Source of the DNA: Psychrobacter sp. 5A.1
Lineage (GTDB): Bacteria > Pseudomonadota > Gammaproteobacteria > Pseudomonadales > Moraxellaceae
Reading direction: 5' to 3'
DNA: 64,000 nt
Assembly: GCF_030407455.1 (NCBI RefSeq)
Contig: NZ_JASDDJ010000001.1
Location: 62,001-126,000, forward strand
Below, piece by piece: positions 10,022 through 18,800 of the stretch (positions within the stretch are counted from its first letter, which is position 1; each line of letters opens with the position of its first letter). Both the position numbers and the translations under genes were made by a program. Below the pieces are notes generated by a model. It was not told where the DNA came from, made no database searches, and was given only the letters and a program-made list of their open reading frames with translations.

Positions 10022-11455
10022 CTATGCAGGAATTTGAGTGTAGCTAATTCCGGCCATCTGTGTCGCCAGACGCAATACCTGAGTACTATAACCTACTTCG
10101 TTATCATACCAAACATACACAATGGCTTGATTACCAGTCAGAATAGTCGCTTGCGCATCGATGATACCGACATGAGTTGTGCCAACAAAATCAGTTGATA
10201 CGGCTTCTGTAGAATCTGTATAAGCAATCTGCGACTGCCAAGCGCTACTGTTAGCAATTTTACGCAAGAATTCATTCAACGCTTCAGCACTTTCTGGTGC
10301 TGTTTTAAGCGTCAAGTTCAAAATTGCTAAGCTGACATTTGGTGTCGGTACACGGATAGCGTTACCCGTTAGCTTACCACTTAATTCTGGTAATGCTTTA
10401 CCCACTGCTTTTGCTGCGCCTGTGCTCGTGATAACCATGTTCATCACTGCACTACGACCACGGCGGTCTGCTTTATGATAGTTATCAACCAAGTTTTGAT
10501 CATTGGTAAATGAGTGAATAGTCTCTACGTGACCGTTTTCGATACCGTATTCATCATTCAACACATTCAACGTTGGTGTAATAGCATTGGTCGTACAGCT
10601 GGCAGCACTAACGATAGTGTCATCACCAACCGTGTCATTGTTCACACCATAAACGACGTTTTTGATATCGCCGCCAGCAGGGGCAGTCAATAGCACTTTT
10701 TTCACACCAGTAGACTGTAAATGCTTGCCAAGGCCTGCTTCGTCTTTCCAGATACCCGTGTTATCGATAACGAGAGCATCATTGATACCATAAGCGGTGT
10801 AGTCGATTTCACTAGGGTCTTTCACATAGATAACTTGTACAAAACGGCCGTTAATAATCATGCCGTTGTTGTCATCATCGATACTAATGCCACCCAAGAA
10901 TCTACCATGGATCGAATCACGCTCAAGCAATGAGATACGCTTGGCCAAGTCGCCAGCAGCAGCTGGGCGTACAACGATGGCTTTTAGTTGCAAACCTTTT
11001 GCGCTTGACGCTTGCGACAACAATAAACGGGTCAAAATACGACCGATACGACCAAAACCGTATAACACAACATCCGTTGCGCCATTCACAGCACCAGCGT
11101 TGTTGATAGACTGTAGAGCGGCTTGTACGTCAGTGTCATTAGCAATCAATTGACCCACATCGATACGAGTGGCTTGAATGTCTTTGCTCTCTGCGATGAC
11201 TTTTACCATCGCTAAAGTATCAGCGATATCAATAGACTTAGCGCCATGGTCACGCAACGCAACTTTTTGATGCAAAGCGAGTATTTGACCAACTGAGGTA
11301 GAGTCTAGCGTTTCGCCGAACAAGGTCACTTGTACGTCTTGCGCATTATAGAGCTTATTCAATAACCCCATTAGCTCAATCGCTTGTTGCTCTTGATTGT
11401 TATAGTTGCTTAAGTGGTCTTGATGTAATTGGCGTAAGGTATCAGCGTTGCTCAC
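10022..11455 (-). CDS. gap: Glyceraldehyde-3-phosphate dehydrogenase, long form
   Basis: NAD(P)-dependent oxidation of glyceraldehyde 3-phosphate. I choose the GTG at 11455 because AAGGA lies 8 nt before it; the ATG at 11464 abuts that AAGG and is too close. This gives 477 aa, about 140 more than classical GAPDH. The extra N-terminal helical domain (residues 1-125) resembles the roughly 480-aa GAPDH-like proteins of Acinetobacter and relatives. The catalytic domain has 'VVLYGFGRIGRILTRLL' (Rossmann), 'SAASCTTNAITPTLNVL' with the active-site Cys, 'HSFTNDQNLVDN' and 'YVWYDNEVGYS'. Upstream ATGs up to 11560 have no ribosome-binding site. Confidence 0.92.
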   Translation of the reverse strand: MSNADTLRQLHQDHLSNYNNQEQQAIELMGLLNKLYNAQDVQVTLFGETLDSTSVGQILALHQKVALRDHGAKSIDIADTLAMVKVIAESKDIQATRIDVGQLIANDTDVQAALQSINNAGAVNGATDVVLYGFGRIGRILTRLLLSQASSAKGLQLKAIVVRPAAAGDLAKRISLLERDSIHGRFLGGISIDDDNNGMIINGRFVQVIYVKDPSEIDYTAYGINDALVIDNTGIWKDEAGLGKHLQSTGVKKVLLTAPAGGDIKNVVYGVNNDTVGDDTIVSAASCTTNAITPTLNVLNDEYGIENGHVETIHSFTNDQNLVDNYHKADRRGRSAVMNMVITSTGAAKAVGKALPELSGKLTGNAIRVPTPNVSLAILNLTLKTAPESAEALNEFLRKIANSSAWQSQIAYTDSTEAVSTDFVGTTHVGIIDAQATILTGNQAIVYVWYDNEVGYSTQVLRLATQMAGISYTQIPA

Positions 11456-11709
11456 GAGAAACATCCTTATGGTCAGTAATGTATGATCAATAAAATATGA
11501 AGAAGTATGAAATAGATGGGTTGTGTATGCTCTAAATGGTGACTCTAATATGATAATCAACCGCTATCAATATGGGTTATTGACACTAGAGTATTTGAAT
11601 CGCATAGATTTTAGCCTAAAACGCCTCATTTTGCCAGTAGTAACCGATTAGCTGGTGTGCATAATAGGTTTCATTCTCATATACAGACTCATATATAAAT
11701 AGGGATAAA

Positions 11710-11748
11710 AATAAAGGCAGCCATATATGCTGCCTTATTAGTTTTTTT
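11710..11748. terminator. Terminator hairpin after the lipocalin gene, T-rich on both strands
   Basis: The AAGGCAGC arm (11714-11721) pairs with GCTGCCTT (11729-11736), extended by A/T pairs. The plus side is followed by a T7 run. The minus side runs into TTTATTTTTA, suiting termination of the lipocalin gene ending at 11864. Confidence 0.65.
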
Positions 11749-11863
11749 GAATGAGAGTTACTATGACTTTTTATTCATTGAAATAACCTGATAACAACTG
11801 GTTATCAATCAGGTATACAAACTCATTCTGCAATTAAAATTTAACGTTTTATATTTACATCAA

Positions 11864-13030
11864 CTATGGCGTTAAATTTACCGTCTGATTGGTTTGCGGT
11901 GTGAGCTTAAATTCTTTTAAGTCATAACCTTGTTGTTGTGCAATCTGACGATATTTAGAATAGGTTTCTTGACTGACATTAGGCGAACGAGCCAATAGCC
12001 ATAGATAATCTTTATCAGGTGTACCAACCAATGCCGTCTTATAATCAGCATCACGTGCTAGTACCCAATAATCGGCACGACCGACTGGTAACCAACGAAT
12101 CCATGAGGGCAAGAAGGTTACTTTTAGCTTACTGCCAGTCTCATCCGCTGTCTTGGCAAGGCCTTCAGCAACAATCTCCGAGCCATCTTCGGCCATACAC
12201 TTGTTAGTGACAGTTATACCTTTTCCATCAGCTTTTTGGGCATAATTGGCGGTAACATCACCTGCGCATTTACGTTGAAAATACATCGGTAAGCGCCCTA
12301 TCTCGTACCATGTTCCAGCATATTTTTCGAGGTCGACGCTATCGACTGTCGTTGGGGTATTTGCAGACTTATGAATGATGTTACTTGGTTCGATAGACAG
12401 AGTCTCTGTTGGCGTTTTATCCATCGTTGCATTGGTAGCAGCCATAGACGCTGCATTGACTGGAGGCGTAGCAGCATAAGCTGAAAACGCAGCCAATGGT
12501 ATAATAATCGCTAAGGCAATACCTGTATGCTTAATCAGTCCATTCATAAATATGCGCTCCGGTATTTCTTTATATGATGAGTGAGTGGTATCCGATGACG
12601 AATCGGTTTCTTGTTCGAAGTCTCTATGCTCAGACGTATCTGTCGAGAGATCCGTTTGGTCATCTACAGATGCTGAGATGAGTGGCGCAGGCAGAGTCAG
12701 TCCTTGGGACTGATCAAGACTGCTCTTCAAATCATTATTTTTCGTAATGTCATTATCAGACATAGCAGACTCTTTTGCCTTTAGCAGGCTTTTGACAACG
12801 CTTTTGTACCCAAAATAGCTGTCTGGCGAAGACGTGTCTTTTACCGAATGGCTCGGATACTCATCATTCGATTCGTCATGGTTGTAGCTAGCATCATTGC
12901 TGGCATAGCCTGCCTTTCGCGCACTATCTTTATTCAGATAATAACTGCTTGACTGACTAGTCTGCTGAGATTGAGAACCAGCTTCCTGTGAATCAGACCA
13001 TCCTGACTTAGGTAACTTGTTGGTTTTCAT
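11864..13030 (-). CDS. Lipocalin family protein with long N-terminal extension
   Basis: The C-terminal 165 residues are a Blc-type lipocalin: 'EKYAGTWYEIGRLPMYFQRK' (the GxW signature), 'ANYAQKADGKGITVTNKC', 'GRADYWVLARDADYKTALVG' and 'DYLWLLARSP'. Such proteins usually sit at the outer membrane and bind lipids. Two starts are possible. The ATG at 12547 has GGAG 9 nt upstream and begins a classic signal peptide ('GLIKHTGIALAIIIPLAAFS', then Ala-Tyr-Ala), giving 227 aa. The frame is however open for 161 more codons to the ATG at 13030, coding a Ser/Asp/Gln-rich disordered segment with only a weak ribosome-binding site. If that part is translated, the hydrophobic stretch becomes an internal membrane anchor. 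No lipobox is seen. Confidence 0.75.
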   Translation of the reverse strand: MKTNKLPKSGWSDSQEAGSQSQQTSQSSSYYLNKDSARKAGYASNDASYNHDESNDEYPSHSVKDTSSPDSYFGYKSVVKSLLKAKESAMSDNDITKNNDLKSSLDQSQGLTLPAPLISASVDDQTDLSTDTSEHRDFEQETDSSSDTTHSSYKEIPERIFMNGLIKHTGIALAIIIPLAAFSAYAATPPVNAASMAATNATMDKTPTETLSIEPSNIIHKSANTPTTVDSVDLEKYAGTWYEIGRLPMYFQRKCAGDVTANYAQKADGKGITVTNKCMAEDGSEIVAEGLAKTADETGSKLKVTFLPSWIRWLPVGRADYWVLARDADYKTALVGTPDKDYLWLLARSPNVSQETYSKYRQIAQQQGYDLKEFKLTPQTNQTVNLTP

Positions 13031-13422
13031 AGAATTACCGTTATTAATAATGACTGTGAAAAATTCTTTGTGTATTTATCCACCTAGTCTAACTCTCTGA
13101 ACGTCGTCAAACTCAAAAAGCGTGTCTAACAAGTAAACCAACGCTATAGAATTTGATGTTATTACAAAGGTCAAAATATATTTTCATAGGCAATTTGCTT
13201 TTGAATAATAGGCAGCTTGCTTACGAATGATAGAGTAAACACTCTTTAATTAGGTATTCTATATTAAGGACAACTTGACTATTAAAACAGTGTCGCAATG
13301 TAGGAAAACGCAACGGTTTGTAAGTAACTATGTGGATAAGGTGTCTTATGCACACATCACAACCACATAGTTACTGTTTGGATAAATAAAATAAAAACCT
13401 GTCGTTTTTACTTACTAATTTT
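13031..13422. other. Non-coding stretch upstream of the lipocalin gene
   Basis: AT-rich, no supportable gene on either strand. The lipocalin promoter is expected here. Nothing else was recognised. Confidence 0.35.
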
Positions 13423-13596
13423 TAGGGCGTGTCCTCATTTTAAAAATGGTGATAAAAATGAGATAAATTGCAGTCAAACAAGGAAAATAGCGCAGATAAT
13501 ATCGAGATATTAGTCAGCTATTTGACGCCGTTTGGCAAGATTTAGCCATTTTTAACCCATTTAGATGACTATCGATTGAATTGAGGACACGCCCTA
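13423..13596 (+). mobile_element. 174-bp MITE-like element, copy B (intact)
   Basis: Ends TAGGGCGTGTCCTCA and, inverted, TGAGGACACGCCCTA: a perfect 15-bp terminal inverted repeat including the flanking TA. The internal perfect palindrome TAATATCGAGATATTA lies near the middle. It is nearly identical to copies C and F, which suggests recent spread. It is too short and stop-rich to encode a transposase, so it must be mobilised in trans. Confidence 0.88.
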
Positions 13597-13694
13597 ATAG
13601 GCGTTCACATTCATGCAAATGCCATTATTGACTGCAGGGGCTTTATTGGCTGCCAATGTTTCCTTGAGACTGATAGAGATTTTTTGGATGTTCT

Positions 13695-14825
13695 CTATGA
13701 TATAAACTGACGAATACCTGCCACACTGATACCGCCATACTGCAATGCTTGATTGAGCATTACAGGCTCCAAACCACCTAACCCAATGACAGGCATATCA
13801 GCTAACTCTGCTAACGCTGACCATACTTCCCAGCCAAGTGGCGGCGTATCAGGATGGGTTTTGGTCGCGAGCACAGGAGATAAAAAAGCGCCAATCACTG
13901 GTGGCAACGCTCGCTGTATCCTCATGCGGGCAAGTTTATTGGCCGCCATGATGCTAGCGACATCATGGCAGCTGACGATTAATGGATAATCACTAGGTAG
14001 CAACTGCACAGAAGCCGGCAGGTTTTCAATGTCCTCACAGCACTGAATCAATACCGAGTGTGTTAGGTGTTTGGCGACTATCTGCTGTCCAATTTTTACA
14101 TCATGAGTTGTTGGTAAATTTTCGATATTTGACGGCTGCTGCTCGTTGTCGTAGGGCAAAATCGCTAGAATATCTGGGCGTGCTGTCATCAGCTGGTCAG
14201 CAAGATGCTCTGAGTCAGAGTGCTGCAAGCGAATATATACCCACGACTCTGATGCTATGTGTTCTTGGTGATACTGTCGCCATGCCATCGCAGCATCTGT
14301 GTGGGCGCTAAAGTATGCCAAAGGGTAAGTAATGGCGATGGTGGATGGCAGCCTTAACCAATCCAGAATTGTCTTATTAGCAGCGGGCAAATGATACGCT
14401 CCTGCCAAAAGCTGAGACTGGCTTACCCAAGTTAATGCCTGCCCTTCTAAACCCTGCTCATGGTGTTTATGCTGCTCGTACTGCTCTGCTGTCAGCTCAA
14501 TCTTATAAACCTGTAAGCTAACCTGCTTATCCCCATAATCATGATGCAAGCGCCCAAGTTTAACGATGGTATTGCTGTCCATTAGGATACCTGTCTCTTC
14601 GGCCACTTCTCTGACCAATGCCTGCTCTGCTGACTCACTGGCTTCTATTTTCCCGCCTACAAACTCATAGCGGTTGCCTTGATGCTGAGTCGCGTCTCGA
14701 AACCCAAGCAAATACTTGTCGCCGTGATGAATAACAGCCACTGCAACGTTTACGATGCTTGGTTTATTAGTTTTCGTCTTGGTGTCTGTCTTAGTTTTTG
14801 ACGGTTGATTTGGCCCATTCGGCAT
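13695..14825 (-). CDS. Nudix hydrolase (MutT-like) fused to thiamine-phosphate-synthase-like domain
   Basis: 376 aa from the ATG at 14825 (GAGG 9 nt upstream). Residues about 20-150 are a MutT-type Nudix domain with the full box G-x5-E-x7-REVAEETG ('GGKIEASESAEQALVREVAE'), expected to clean 8-oxo-dGTP. After a linker, residues about 180-375 resemble ThiE/TenI TIM barrels ('LARMRIQRALPPVIGAFLSP', 'LGGLEPVMLNQALQYGGISV'). The ThiE-like half shows no obvious pyrophosphate-binding signature, so thiamine activity is doubtful. The same two-domain fusion occurs in Pseudomonas and Acinetobacter MutT proteins. It is divergent from hemP. Confidence 0.85.
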   Translation of the reverse strand: MPNGPNQPSKTKTDTKTKTNKPSIVNVAVAVIHHGDKYLLGFRDATQHQGNRYEFVGGKIEASESAEQALVREVAEETGILMDSNTIVKLGRLHHDYGDKQVSLQVYKIELTAEQYEQHKHHEQGLEGQALTWVSQSQLLAGAYHLPAANKTILDWLRLPSTIAITYPLAYFSAHTDAAMAWRQYHQEHIASESWVYIRLQHSDSEHLADQLMTARPDILAILPYDNEQQPSNIENLPTTHDVKIGQQIVAKHLTHSVLIQCCEDIENLPASVQLLPSDYPLIVSCHDVASIMAANKLARMRIQRALPPVIGAFLSPVLATKTHPDTPPLGWEVWSALAELADMPVIGLGGLEPVMLNQALQYGGISVAGIRQFIS

Positions 14826-15037
14826 GCTGATATCCTCTATTTCGGTGTTTACTCTGATTATTTTTAATAATTTTATAACATTTATAGGCCAGGTTTTTCG
14901 TTGAGACTTATCACCTAAACCATTCATTTATATAGATAAAAAATAAACTCGAGCATTTTTATGACAGTAGGCATAGATAAGTTTACATAATAACGGCAAT
15001 TTATTTTATCAATTGTCTTGCAAATTGATTCAATCTA

Positions 15038-15056
15038 AATGATAATTATTATCGTT
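15038..15056 (+). promoter_or_regulatory. Fur box upstream of hemP
   Basis: AATGATAATTATTATCGTT fits the NAT-NAT-NAT-N-ATN-ATN pattern of Fur operators. It lies 60 bp before the hemP start, so iron-dependent repression is likely. It could also affect the divergent Nudix gene 210 bp away. Confidence 0.75.
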
Positions 15057-15116
15057 AAAGCAATTACTTTATGGTTAGCCAATTTTAAAGCCACTTCTTA
15101 TCAAAAGGAATTTACT

Positions 15117-15281
15117 ATGAGCATGGTCATCTCTCGTTATTTAAACTGCCGTGAAAACCGTCTACCGACTTTACAATCACAGCATCTATTTGCCCTTACT
15201 AAAGAGGTACGTATCGAGCATGAAGGCGAAGAGTATCGACTACGCCTAACTCGCAACAATCGCTTGATTCTAACCAAATAG
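15117..15281 (+). CDS. hemP: Hemin uptake protein HemP
   Basis: 54-aa protein with the family's C-terminal signature: 'TKEVRIEHEGEEYRLRLT' followed by Asn-Arg-Leu-Ile-Leu-Thr-Lys. HemP is associated with hemin uptake loci and is typically Fur-repressed. The start at 15117 has AAGGA 9 nt upstream. An in-frame upstream start at 15039 would lie inside the Fur box and is rejected. It stands alone here: no TonB receptor or haem ABC genes adjoin it. A terminator follows. Confidence 0.88.
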   Translation: MSMVISRYLNCRENRLPTLQSQHLFALTKEVRIEHEGEEYRLRLTRNNRLILTK

Positions 15282-15302
15282 CCTCCCTTTCTATACTTTT
15301 AT

Positions 15303-15335
15303 AAAAAAACGCCTCATAACGAAGGCGTTTTTTTA
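15303..15335 (+). terminator. Rho-independent terminator of hemP
   Basis: CGCCT (15310-15314) pairs with AGGCG (15323-15327). The stem is extended by the A run before it and the T7 tail after it. It lies about 20 bp past the hemP stop. Confidence 0.8.
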
Positions 15336-15406
15336 TAGGCTATACAACTTAAAAATAATTTCAAAAGTTCTCTCAGTTGACATCAACTAGAAAGCAGTTG
15401 TCTTAC

Positions 15407-15847
15407 TAGGGCGTGTCCTCATTTTAAAAATGGTGATAAAAATTAGGGTCTGTTGAACATTCAAATATTAGGGCTGCTGATTGCTAAAATTGCACCAAAT
15501 TAGGCGCAAGCCGACGATAATGTCGAGACCTTAACTAGGATTGCAACAACGTTTGGGGTGATTTTAGCATCAGCCTTTCAGGGCAGTACTATTTTCTGCC
15601 AATATATGGCGAAATTGTTTAACCTAGAATCACTAGGCGTCAAAAATTTCACTGCATATTGTCTAAAAAATAGTGACTGCCAGCACCACATTTGAATGTT
15701 CAACAGACCCTAGATAAATCGCAGTCAAACAAGGAAAATAGCGCAGATAATATCGAGATATTAGTCAGCTATTTGACGCCGTTTGGCAAGATTTAGCCAT
15801 TTTTTACCCATTTAGATGACTATCGATTGAATTGAGGACACGCCCTA
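15407..15847 (+). mobile_element. 174-bp MITE-like element, copy C, split by a second element
   Basis: The ends TAGGGCGTGTCCTCA / TGAGGACACGCCCTA and the flanks match copy B. The interior is interrupted at 15444-15712. Removing the insert with one TA restores exactly 174 bp. The right end is 9 bp from the tamB stop codon. Confidence 0.88.
15444..15712. mobile_element. 269-bp terminal-inverted-repeat element of a second family, nested in copy C
   Basis: Perfect 23-bp terminal inverted repeats start TAGGGTCTGTTGAACATTCA at 15444 and end as the inverse at 15712. It is flanked by TA on both sides, consistent with a duplicated TA target. There is no long open frame. The interior contains 'gataatgtcgagacctta', a diverged form of the core palindrome of the host element, so the two families appear related. 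Confidence 0.85.
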
Positions 15848-15856
15848 ATAAACAAT

Positions 15857-18800
15857 TTAGAACTGCCAACTATAGACCACATCCACTGCATTTTCCGCTG
15901 CTGAGCTTGCTTCGACATAGATACGACGTGTCAGCTGATAACGAACAGACAGGCTGTTTTGGGCATTGAAAACGCCCACGCCATAGCGAATGTACAAATC
16001 AGGCGTCACGTAACCTGTGACATTGACATTGGTGTCTTCGCTGCTGCCTGAGGCATCAACTGTCAGACTCTGTAAGCCAAAAACTTGACCGATTTGATTG
16101 GTCAGGCTACGAGTGCCACTAAGACCAAAGCTCAAGCCAGCGGCAGCCAAATTATTGGTCACTTGCGACTTAAATCCTTGTTCGCTAATTTGCGTTGCAC
16201 TCTTATTATCGATGCGACCTGTCACCAAGGCGTTCATTGCTTGCTGCTGGGTCAGCCCTGCATTGTTAAAGACGACAATATTGGGGCTTTCGGTGGTTCC
16301 TTTGACACGCAGACCTACTGTCTTGCCATTAATGGTTTTGGCTGCTTCAATACTCAAGCTGGGCTTCATCACATCACCATTGAAACGCACTTGGCCATAG
16401 TTGAGCTCTAAGCTCTGACCAAAAGCATTGATGTTGGTACGACGTGAGACCTGCACAACGCCTTTGGCACGCATGATACCCGTACCACTTTGATTTATGT
16501 TAATCGCACCTGCTAATGGAATGACTGCACCAAAGCCACGGAAATTGATATCGTCACCCAAGTCGACACCAATATCAGCATTGATCGACCAAGGTTTTGA
16601 GATGGCCAATACTTCATCGATATTGCCGATCAAACGACGATCTAACACAACCACATCTTCGGTTTGAGTGATGATGTCTTCGCTGGCTTCTGGCGGACGA
16701 ATGGTGGCGGACGGCACGCTGATTGCCCCTTTTATATCGACATAACGATCACCTGGGCGCACGATGATATCGATATCAGGATCAATCTCGGCCACCAGTA
16801 GCGGTGGCTGCGTAATGACCAAACCTTCACCAACGATGCTTAATTTGGCCTGTAGTTTTTGCTGCCAATTGACCGTACCCGTTAAGGCGGCTTCCCCTTT
16901 ACCACTATTGAACGTGCCATCAATGGTCGCTTGCGTGCCGCGTATTTTGGCCTCAGCATTAACATTGGACAGATTTACTGGCAGATCGAGCATTGCGACA
17001 CGACCATCAGAGAGTTTTACGTCACCATAGAACTGGGGCTTGGTTAACGTACCGCCTAGGCCGCCTGCCATTGTGACGCTACCTCTTAGTACGCGCATAC
17101 CAGGGAAGAAAGGCTTAAATATCGCTAAATCAAGCTCGTTTAGTACCAAGGCTCCAGAGATTGGTTTAGGATCTTTATAAGGATCTACAACCACTTCAGC
17201 ATAGCCACGAGCGCCGCGTCCAGTATTGATATCAGTACGCAGCTTGATGCCCTCAGGCACAGACAGAGCAATGAGAGAGACGCGCTTGTAGGGCAAAGTC
17301 ACTGATGTGCTTTCACCATCTTGAACGAGGCCAATCTTGCCATTGTCTGAATATAGCGTGGTGTTAATGGTTGGTGGACGACCACGTTGCCATCCGACAA
17401 TGGCCTTACCATTAATCTTGCCATTCCAGTCAATATCTTTTGGCAAAAACACTGAGAATAACGATGTATCTAAATTCTGCAAGGCTACGTTGACGTCACC
17501 TTGGTCTGGCGATGCAACCAGTTTTTCACGTAGACACAGTTTGCCCGTTTGATCCGTGGCCTGCCAACAATGAGCGGCGAGCTGTACTTTTAGGTCACGG
17601 TTATTACCTTTTTGATTATTGGGCAAATCCACAACCAATTGTGCAGGTTGTAATTGATTTAAAGTGGCGTATTTGGATTTGATGCGACCTTTTCCAATGA
17701 CACCTGACCAGCTTAATCTGTCTCGATCAAAGCCACCTTTTAGCCTAGCGCCGACATCGAGTTGCTTATTGGCTACATTTAGATCGACCACATGAGATTT
17801 CTCTGTGCCATTAAAGGACGCTTTGACGCTATCAAAACTTTGACCAGCAGCATCCAAACCTTCAGCCGTCACGATTAGCTGACTGGGGCTATTGGCTAAG
17901 TTAACGAGCTTGCCGCGTACACGGCCTTGACGCAATATAAAGCCTGGTAGCGCGAGTCGCTCACCGACCAAATCAATATAAATAGTAGGCAGTGCTTGAC
18001 CAGCTGGTTGAGACAGAGTGGCCCCGCCAGTGATTTTACCAGCCAGTTGGTTAGACAGCTGATCTAGACTGGTGATATTAATTTTGGTTTGTAGCTGTTT
18101 GGCATTACCATTGGCCGTGACATAGTTGTCGCCCCAACGCAGCACCAAATTATCAGCGTTTAAGCTATCGATCAGAGCATTTACTTGCTTATATTGTGCT
18201 TGGGCATCTTGGGTCTGAAGTTGTTTGAAGTAGCTTGCTAAGTCTTTTGGCAAACGCATCTTCGCTGATAGGCTACCTTTGGCACTCAGCGTCTGTCCTT
18301 TTAACATACCCTTTAGATTGACTTGTTTAATATTGATTTGTTGCTGCGTATCACTCCAGCGGCCATCTGTATCAATCGTACCGGTGATAAGGCTTGGGGT
18401 ATCTTTTAGAAAATACCCAACATTAAAGCGATCCATCACCGCGTTGATATCCCACGCGATACCTTGGCGCACATCGACCGTTCCGCTAGCATCGATACTA
18501 CCTGCCGCGCCCACATGACGGAAACGATTGATACGTATCAGCTGACTGTCACCACTGGCTTCAATGTTCAGCTTGCCTGCTGGCAGTTGCTCGGCATCCA
18601 ATATACCGTCAAAATTTATGGCAAAGCGTTGCAAGGTACCTGCCGTGTTTTTGCTGTTCTTTGGCGCATTTTTCCATTCACCACTGGTTTTTAGATCGCC
18701 TGTGATAATCGCTGGATTGTTGGGCAAAAAATAACCCAAATTGAATTGATCAAAACGACCATCTACATTCCAGCCGATATTTTTACGTAAGTCGATGACC

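Noticed and set aside
15039-15116. Upstream in-frame extension of HemP
   Set aside because: The extension would translate the Fur box itself, and the internal ATG at 15117 has a proper ribosome-binding site.
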